From the NCBI GenBank assembly GCA_013153755.1, contig JAADDU010000102.1:1-13892 (forward strand): a DNA stretch of 13,892 nt, given 5' to 3'. The first letter of the stretch is position 1. The number at the start of each line of letters is the position of its first letter. This stretch comes from Campylobacterota bacterium (GTDB taxonomy: Bacteria > Campylobacterota > Campylobacteria > Campylobacterales > Sulfurimonadaceae). A model generated the notes under the pieces. It did no database searches. It saw only the letters and a program-made list of their open reading frames with translations, and was not told the DNA's origin. Both the position numbers and the translations under genes were made by a program. Shown here piece after piece: positions 9,121 to 13,892 of the stretch.

Positions 9121-10308
9121 ATGAATATACTCTCAGTCTCATCTTTAAATGAACAGATAAAAGGTCTTTTAGAGGTTAGTTTTAGTCGTGTTTTAGTTGA
9201 GGGGGAGTTGTCTCGTATAACTTTTCATAATTCAGGGCATATATACTTTACTATAAAAGATAAAAACTCTGCTATAAGTGCAGTGATGTTTAGAGGTAAT
9301 GCATCTAAACTCAAGTTTAGGTTAGAGGAGGGGATGAAAGTTATGCTCGATGGTGCTATAACTCTTTATAAACCTCGTGGAACCTATCAGATTAATTGTT
9401 TTAGTATTGAACCATCAGGGCAGGGTGCTTTAGCTCTTGCTTTTGAACAACTAAAACAAAAACTCTCTTCACAAGGCTATTTTGAGCCATCCATAAAAAA
9501 ACAACTTCCAAAATTCCCTAAAAAGATAGCATTTATCACTTCAGCAACAGGTGCAGCACTTCAAGATATGCTTAGAGTTGCAAATGAAAGATATAGAGCT
9601 CTAGAGATAGATATATATGATGTTCTAGTTCAAGGAAGTACTGCATCTAACTCTATATCTGATGCTATTATCTTAGCAGATACAAGAAGTTATGATGTTA
9701 TAGTTATAGGTCGTGGTGGTGGAAGCATAGAAGATTTATGGGCTTTTAATGAAGAGATAGTAGCAGATACTATATTTAAAGCTTTGACTCCTATTGTAAG
9801 TGCTGTAGGACATGAGATAGACTGGGTTATAAGTGATTATGTGGCAGATTTGAGAGCACCAACACCAAGTGCAGCGATGCAGATGATACTTCCAGATGAA
9901 AATGAGCTTTATCAAACATTAGATGCAATCTCAACACAACTAAATCAACTAGTAAATCAAAAGATAGATAGTTATAAGAGAGATATACTGCATATAAAAG
10001 AGTTATATATAAATAACTCTATAGAAAAAAAATTACAACAAAAGATGAATGAAGTTGTAAATATAAGAGAAACATATACTTATATGATTGATTCAAAAAT
10101 AAATGTTGCCCAAAATCAACTAAACAATCTTAAAAAAATGTTAGAATCCAATCATCCAAAATTTAAAACAAAAACAGGCTTTGCACAAATATCACAAAAC
10201 AAGAAGATTATAGATATATCATCTCTAAAAAGTGGAGATATATTTACGATGCAGAGTGATAAAGTATCCATAGATGCAGAGGTTATAAAAAAGGAAAATA
10301 TAATATGA
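9121..10308 (+). CDS. xseA: Exodeoxyribonuclease VII large subunit XseA
   Basis: XseA is the catalytic subunit of exonuclease VII, a single-strand DNA exonuclease. The N-terminal OB fold (residues 1-100, with VEGELSRITFHNSGHIYFTIKD) is followed by the nuclease domain. Its motifs are FITSATGAA near 138-146, GRGGGSIEDLWAFNEE at 197-212, and SAVGHEIDWVISDYVADLRAPTPSAA near 227-252. A helical, probably coiled-coil C-terminal part ends at residue 395, shorter than E. coli's 456. The start ATG at 9121 lies 15 bases after ubiE with no visible Shine-Dalgarno sequence. The partner xseB is not in this window. The end overlaps the next gene by 4 bases (ATGA). Confidence 0.95.
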   Translation: MNILSVSSLNEQIKGLLEVSFSRVLVEGELSRITFHNSGHIYFTIKDKNSAISAVMFRGNASKLKFRLEEGMKVMLDGAITLYKPRGTYQINCFSIEPSGQGALALAFEQLKQKLSSQGYFEPSIKKQLPKFPKKIAFITSATGAALQDMLRVANERYRALEIDIYDVLVQGSTASNSISDAIILADTRSYDVIVIGRGGGSIEDLWAFNEEIVADTIFKALTPIVSAVGHEIDWVISDYVADLRAPTPSAAMQMILPDENELYQTLDAISTQLNQLVNQKIDSYKRDILHIKELYINNSIEKKLQQKMNEVVNIRETYTYMIDSKINVAQNQLNNLKKMLESNHPKFKTKTGFAQISQNKKIIDISSLKSGDIFTMQSDKVSIDAEVIKKENII

Positions 10309-10901
10309 GTTATCCAAATTTTTTTAATGAAGTTAAGAGTATAGAAGTTCAAGATCAATTATCAGCACTTTTAGGTGGTTTTAGAGGTCCATATGAGATA
10401 AGTTATATAGAAGTTGTAAAATCAGCAGGACATAGTTGTCCAACCGTAGCAGGTGCCTATCTTATGGCACAAGTTGCTTTAAAAGCTTTATATCCAGATA
10501 CTCCAGCTGTTCGTGGAGATATAAGGGTAGAGTTTAGTGAAGATTTAGAAGATGGTGTAGCCGGTGTTATAGCAAATGTTATCACACAAATTACAGGTGC
10601 AACAGATAAAAGTGGTTTCAAAGGGCTTGGTGGAAAATTTGCGAGACACTCTTTGATGGATTTTAACGCAGATATAACTTCAAGTGCAAGATTTACAAGG
10701 GTTGATAATGCTAAAAGTATAGATGTTTTTTATAACCCATCATCAATAGCACCAGACCCATCTATGCAACCACTTATGCAAAAGATGATGCAAGGCATGG
10801 CATCAAATGAAGAGATAAAAGCATTTGGAGATGTTTGGCAAGATAGAGTAAAACGTATATTTGAAAATATAGATACTGTTATAAAAACTAAAGAAGTTTA
10901 G
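10305..10901 (+). CDS. FmdE-domain protein of unknown function
   Basis: The 198-residue protein resembles the FmdE family (PF02663), named for a subunit associated with formylmethanofuran dehydrogenase but common in non-methanogens with no known role. The motif AGHSCPTVAGAYLMAQ at 41-56 matches the family's GHxCPxxxxGY, with H43 and C45 as likely metal ligands. GVIANVITQITGAT...KGLGGK (87-111) matches the second block, usually GxDAIQxxTGCTxGK, except that here Cys is Ala. The C-terminal part includes a methionine-rich stretch at 154-165 and a helix ending near 190. AAGGA at 10291-10295 precedes the ATG, which overlaps the xseA stop. A metal-binding role is inferred; the substrate is unknown. 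Confidence 0.65.
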   Translation: MSYPNFFNEVKSIEVQDQLSALLGGFRGPYEISYIEVVKSAGHSCPTVAGAYLMAQVALKALYPDTPAVRGDIRVEFSEDLEDGVAGVIANVITQITGATDKSGFKGLGGKFARHSLMDFNADITSSARFTRVDNAKSIDVFYNPSSIAPDPSMQPLMQKMMQGMASNEEIKAFGDVWQDRVKRIFENIDTVIKTKEV

Positions 10902-10913
10902 TGCTTTTTATTT

Positions 10914-10940
10914 TGATTCTCAAGTATAACTTGAGAATCA
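10914..10940. terminator. Hairpin between convergent genes, likely terminator
   Basis: A perfect inverted repeat has arms TGATTCTCAAG (10914-10924) and CTTGAGAATCA (10930-10940) with a 5-base loop, TATAA. It sits 12 bases after the FmdE-domain stop and 10 bases before the stop of the minus-strand YidB-type gene. On the plus strand it is followed by ATTGATTTTAG, a weak U-tract. On the minus strand the following bases are A-rich. It therefore probably ends the long plus-strand operon and may slow transcription from the other side. Confidence 0.65.
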
Positions 10941-10950
10941 TTGATTTTAG

Positions 10951-11400
10951 TTAGCTAAACATTTTCCCAAGCATTTCCATAGCCCCTTTAGGACCACCAA
11001 CTTGAGCTAGCATCTCATCTACTATGCTTCCTTCACCAGATGTTGCTTTATCGATTACTTGAGGAAGTGCATCAGACAATGCAAGCTCGGCACTTTGTGT
11101 AGATAGTCCAAGGCTAGAAGCAAATTCAGAAATTTTATCTGAACCTAAAAGTTCTGTTATTTGATTTGTAGAGATAGGAGCATTTTCTCCACTACCTAAC
11201 CAAGAACTTACAATATCTCCAAGTCCATTGTTTGATGATAATCCCTTTGCAATAGATGATAAATCTATTCCACCATTAGAGTTTCCAAGTAAGCTACTAA
11301 GAGAATTTGCAATATCATCTACTTGTAGTCCTGTTGTTGCATCATCACTATTTTTTTGGATTAGTTCTCCACCTATTTTTAATAAACTCATTAAATCCAT
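10951..11400 (-). CDS. YidB/DUF937-type protein
   Basis: This 149-residue protein matches the YidB (DUF937) pattern in its C-terminal two thirds: GLGDIVSSWLGSGENAPIS at about 58-76, then an alternating run ending in LGLSTQSAELALSDALPQVID at about 97-117. YidB proteins are small, soluble and of unknown function. The N-terminal third is rich in Ser, Gly and Asn, and the C-terminus is GGPKGAMEMLGKMFS. No signal peptide or membrane segment is seen. The ATG at 11400 is preceded by AAGGA on the minus strand. The gene faces away from the reductase gene and has its own well-formed promoter with a CRP/FNR-like site upstream, so it is probably a single-gene unit. Confidence 0.75.
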   Translation of the reverse strand: MDLMSLLKIGGELIQKNSDDATTGLQVDDIANSLSSLLGNSNGGIDLSSIAKGLSSNNGLGDIVSSWLGSGENAPISTNQITELLGSDKISEFASSLGLSTQSAELALSDALPQVIDKATSGEGSIVDEMLAQVGGPKGAMEMLGKMFS

Positions 11401-11428
11401 ATTTTATCCTTAAAAATTTATTTCCATA

Positions 11429-11434
11429 AGTATA
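11429..11434 (-). promoter_or_regulatory. Extended -10 promoter of the YidB-type gene
   Basis: On the minus strand the sequence reads TTGGTATACT, an extended -10 element (TGnTATACT) with one mismatch to TATAAT. It predicts a transcript start near 11422, about 22 bases before the ATG. No recognisable -35 hexamer lies at the proper distance, which fits a promoter that depends on an activator or on the extended -10. Confidence 0.6.
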
Positions 11435-11455
11435 CCAAAAAATATTTATATAACT

Positions 11456-11469
11456 TTAATCTACGTTAA
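11456..11469. promoter_or_regulatory. CRP/FNR-family-like operator
   Basis: The 14-mer TTAATCTACGTTAA fits the half-site layout of CRP/FNR regulators, five bases either side of a 4-base spacer. It differs by one base from a perfect TTAAC-N4-GTTAA palindrome, the form reported for Campylobacter NssR. The flanking T (11455) and A (11470) extend the symmetry. It lies about 41 bases upstream of the predicted YidB transcript start and roughly 85 upstream of the reductase's possible start. The region is very AT-rich, so chance cannot be excluded. Confidence 0.4.
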
Positions 11470-11535
11470 ATTATATTTTTGTATAAAAAATAATCATATT
11501 TTTTGAAATAAATGGTTAAAAAATAGCTACTATTG

Positions 11536-11541
11536 TAAAAT
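11536..11541 (+). promoter_or_regulatory. Candidate -10 box of the nitrite/sulfite reductase
   Basis: TAAAAT preceded directly by TTG lies 22 bases before the reductase ATG and would start transcription near 11548, just before the Shine-Dalgarno sequence GGGAG (11551-11555). A second candidate is TATAAA at 11482-11487. Neither has a convincing -35 box, and the whole spacer is AT-rich, so the choice is uncertain. Confidence 0.3.
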
Positions 11542-11563
11542 AATTTAGATGGGAGCTATTTAG

Positions 11564-13471
11564 ATGCAGACACTACAAAAAGCTTATGAAGCTAGAAGTA
11601 AAAAACTTAATAAGATAGAAAAAGTAAAAGAGTTAAAAAATCCACAAGAAGCGTATGATAAGATAGCTCAGTATGCTAAAGATGGTTATGATTCTATCCC
11701 TGATGAAGATAAAAAATACTTTTTAAAATGTTTTGGCATCTACGATAGACCTGCAACTCCACAAAGATTTATGATAAAACTTCGTATCCCAGGAGGGCAT
11801 CTGAGTGCTACACAAGCCAGAGTTATAGGTGAGTGTGCAAAAGAGTTTGGAGAGGACTACATAGACCTCACAACAAGACAACAATGTGAAATCCGTTATC
11901 TTCGTATAGAAGATATGCCAGAACTTCTCAAAAGACTTAAAAGTGTTGGACTAGATGCATACCAAACGGGTGTGGACAATATACGAGCTATCATGTGTGA
12001 CCCATTAGATGCAAAAAGTTTTGATAATGTTCTTGAGAGTCATAAAACACTTCTAAAACTCCAAGAGATGTTTTTATACTCACCTGAGTGGATATCTACA
12101 CTTCCTAGAAAATTCAACACAGCCATAACAGGCTCTTTGTCAAATAGATGCAATGCTTATTGTCACGATGCTTCATTTGTTTTAGCTCAAAAAGATGGTG
12201 TTTATGGTTACAATATGTACCTTGGTGGAAGGGTTGGAGTTGTTGGTAAGAGTGCAGATATATTTTTAGCAAATGAGGATGAAGTTCTAAAGGCTTTTGG
12301 AGCTATTATAGAGATATTTAAAAAGTATGGTTTTAGAGATAATCGCAATAAAAATAGACTACATTTTCTTTTAGATGCAGTGGGTATAGAAAAGATGGCG
12401 AGTGCTATCCGTCAAGGTGCTGGTGTAAACTTTGCAACTGCTGGAGAGTCTATGACTAAACTTGATTATAATGAAGCTGACCAAGGTAGAGTACAACTTC
12501 GCGATGGAAGTTTTGGTGTTCATGTAAAAATCCCATCTGGTATGTTTAGTGGTAGTGCGATGATAAAAGTAGCCGAGCTTAGTGAAGAGTTTGGAGATAA
12601 AGAGATCCGTTTTGATATGGAACAAAGCCTTTATATCTTAGGTGTAAAAGATACACAAGCACTACTAAAAGATGAGTTTTTTAAAGAGTATAAAAATATA
12701 AACTCGCCATATTTTAACCACCTCATAGCTTGTGCAGGTACACAACACTGCCCTTTTGGTGTTATAGAGAACAAAAATGATGCTATCAATATGTCAAAAT
12801 ACCTTGATGAAAAAGTTCCACTCAAAGATGCAAGAGTTAGGATGTACTGGTCTGCTTGTGTTAAGGGTTGTGGTATTCATGGTCTTGGAGATATAGGTTT
12901 TGAGGGTTGTAAAACAAAGGTAAATGGTGAGACTGAGGGTGGTGTAAATATCTCTCTTGGTGGACAAGTTGTAAGTGAGGGTGTTGAGGGTTACACCATC
13001 ATAAAATCAGCTCCACTTAGATATGCCCACTTTTATGTAGAATCTTTGATGTTAGAGTATAAAAGATTAAAAGAAAAAAATGAGAGTTTTGAGAGATTTC
13101 AAATAAGAGTTTTAAAACAATACACTCCAGCATATATAGGTTTTATGATGAAATTTCAAGCTTATGTTAGAAAAAATACTTTAGATGCAGTGCTTGGATT
13201 TAGTATAAAAGCAAATACAGGTAAAAATGAAGAGTTTGAAGTGTTTGAGTTTGGAAGAAAACTTTACTATATACTTAGTAAAAAAGAGGCATATTCTGCT
13301 TATGATAGATTTACAAATGTACTAAAAAAAGAAAAACTTGAAGATATAAGAGATTTAGTTCCAGATATAGATGAAAATGTAGCTAAGATGCTAGATGCTA
13401 TCTTAGCTACAAAAGAGGAGAGTAGGGCAGTTGTTTTTTCAGAACTTTTAGAGTTTATAGATATAGTTTAG
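11564..13471 (+). CDS. Siroheme [4Fe-4S] nitrite/sulfite reductase with C-terminal extension
   Basis: Enzymes of this family carry out the six-electron reduction of nitrite to ammonium or sulfite to sulfide, usually with ferredoxin as donor, in the cytoplasm. The duplicated ferredoxin-like and siroheme domains are visible: TTRQQCEIR near 102-110, TGVDNIRAI near 135-143 and LPRKFNTAITG near 180-190. The siroheme/4Fe-4S cysteines are C390 and C396 (CAGTQHC), then C432 and C436 (CVKGC, in SACVKGCGIHGLGDIGFEG). At 635 residues it is longer than the usual 510-580. The catalytic part ends near 540 and an extra tail of about 95 residues follows (see findings). GGGAG at 11551-11555 supports the ATG at 11564. 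Nitrite and sulfite reductases cannot be separated by eye. It stands alone between a YidB-type gene and a degenerate Hpt gene, with no ferredoxin or nitrate transporter in view. Confidence 0.88.
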   Translation: MQTLQKAYEARSKKLNKIEKVKELKNPQEAYDKIAQYAKDGYDSIPDEDKKYFLKCFGIYDRPATPQRFMIKLRIPGGHLSATQARVIGECAKEFGEDYIDLTTRQQCEIRYLRIEDMPELLKRLKSVGLDAYQTGVDNIRAIMCDPLDAKSFDNVLESHKTLLKLQEMFLYSPEWISTLPRKFNTAITGSLSNRCNAYCHDASFVLAQKDGVYGYNMYLGGRVGVVGKSADIFLANEDEVLKAFGAIIEIFKKYGFRDNRNKNRLHFLLDAVGIEKMASAIRQGAGVNFATAGESMTKLDYNEADQGRVQLRDGSFGVHVKIPSGMFSGSAMIKVAELSEEFGDKEIRFDMEQSLYILGVKDTQALLKDEFFKEYKNINSPYFNHLIACAGTQHCPFGVIENKNDAINMSKYLDEKVPLKDARVRMYWSACVKGCGIHGLGDIGFEGCKTKVNGETEGGVNISLGGQVVSEGVEGYTIIKSAPLRYAHFYVESLMLEYKRLKEKNESFERFQIRVLKQYTPAYIGFMMKFQAYVRKNTLDAVLGFSIKANTGKNEEFEVFEFGRKLYYILSKKEAYSAYDRFTNVLKKEKLEDIRDLVPDIDENVAKMLDAILATKEESRAVVFSELLEFIDIV

Positions 13472-13892
13472 TTGTTATACTTTTTTATATCTTCTAAAAG
13501 AGTTTGAAGTGATGTTGAATATTTTTTAAAGAGTTCAAGATATTTAGAATCTTTTGGATTTTTTATAACCTCTCTTAATTCTTTAGATATTTCACTTATA
13601 TTAATCGCACCTATATTTGCTGCTGTACCACTGATGTCTAGTAAGTATTGACTAGCTTCTTGCATATTTGAACTTTGAAATAATTTTTCAAGTTTTTGTG
13701 ATGAGTTAGAATATGTGTCTCTAAATTGTATCAGTATCTCTTTATAAAATTCTTCATCATCTCCACAGATTACTAAACCCTCTTCTACATCTAATTCACT
13801 CATATTAAAATCATCTTCTTGCTTACTTGAAGACTGATCATCAGAGTATGTATATAGTATGTCATATAAAGAATTAAGAGAGGTTATAAAAA
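13468..13892 (-). CDS. C-terminal end of a larger protein with a degenerate Hpt domain (5' end outside window)
   Basis: The frame stays open from the right edge to the TAA at 13468-13470, giving at least 140 residues. An ATG at 13803 would give a 111-residue protein, but it lacks a clear Shine-Dalgarno sequence and the open frame continues 29 codons upstream. That upstream part contains SLNSLYDILYTY, which resembles the last helix of a receiver domain, then a Ser/Asp/Gln-rich linker. The rest follows the Hpt four-helix pattern: EEGLVICGDDEEFYKEIL, then ISGTAANIGA where active Hpt domains read HTLKGxAxNxGA. The phospho-accepting His is Leu (residue 55 from the 13803 ATG), and the following Lys is Ser. 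It is probably the end of a hybrid two-component protein. Function is unknown. Confidence 0.7.
   Translation of the reverse strand, partial: FITSLNSLYDILYTYSDDQSSSKQEDDFNMSELDVEEGLVICGDDEEFYKEILIQFRDTYSNSSQKLEKLFQSSNMQEASQYLLDISGTAANIGAINISEISKELREVIKNPKDSKYLELFKKYSTSLQTLLEDIKKYNN

Noticed and set aside
10299..10304. TATAAT just before the FmdE-domain ATG as a promoter
   Set aside because: A transcript from it would start downstream of the ATG and lack the good Shine-Dalgarno sequence at 10291-10295; probably an AT-rich coincidence.
11228..11413. Plus-strand 61-codon frame antisense to the YidB-type gene
   Set aside because: No Shine-Dalgarno sequence or motif; the minus-strand frame has a clear start site, a promoter and family similarity.
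12371..12825. Two minus-strand open frames inside the reductase gene (12371-12625 and 12631-12825)
   Set aside because: They are antisense to conserved siroheme-domain sequence, lack ribosome sites and show no recognisable protein motif.
1..13892. A defence island, prophage, CRISPR array or other mobile system
   Set aside because: No direct repeat arrays, integrase, transposase, phage or toxin-antitoxin genes are visible, and composition is even throughout.

Overview
The window is an AT-rich, densely packed bacterial chromosome segment. Gene content and order (M23 peptidase, lpxC, short tsaB-like, thrB, ylxR, infB, rbfA, rimP, ribD, ubiE/menG, xseA) point to Campylobacterota, the former Epsilonproteobacteria, most like a Sulfurimonas-type organism. 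The phylum call rests on this order, with rimP after rbfA and no nusA next to infB, and on compact versions of several enzymes. The genus is a guess from memory of such genomes. No RNA gene, insertion sequence, CRISPR array or phage gene is visible, and no gene-free stretch exceeds about 165 bases.

Region 1 (1-10901) is one long plus-strand run of genes with gaps of 31 bases or less and many overlaps, so it probably behaves as one or a few operons. It starts with the tail of an unidentified gene, then an envelope M23 peptidase, LpxC (lipid A), a minimal TsaB-like protein (tRNA t6A) and ThrB (threonine). A translation block follows: YlxR, IF-2, RbfA and RimP. RibD (riboflavin), UbiE/MenG (menaquinone), XseA (exonuclease VII) and an FmdE-domain protein of unknown role close the run. 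A perfect hairpin at 10914-10940 separates it from the next unit.

Region 2 (10951-13471) holds a minus-strand YidB/DUF937-type gene and a plus-strand siroheme nitrite/sulfite reductase, diverging from a 163-base AT-rich spacer. The spacer carries a near-perfect CRP/FNR-family palindrome. It lies about 41 bases upstream of the predicted start of the YidB transcript, behind an extended -10 box, which is where an activator of this family would sit. The reductase has a C-terminal extension of about 95 residues whose sequence resembles the end of a Ser/Thr kinase C-lobe.

Region 3 (13468-13892) is the 3' end of a minus-strand gene that runs off the right edge. It encodes an Hpt-like domain in which the phospho-accepting histidine is replaced by leucine. 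Its stop codon overlaps the reductase stop codon.

Most of the window is ordinary core genome. The parts most worth a second look are the reductase tail, the degenerate Hpt domain and the CRP/FNR-like site between the divergent genes. I found no clear multi-gene undescribed system.
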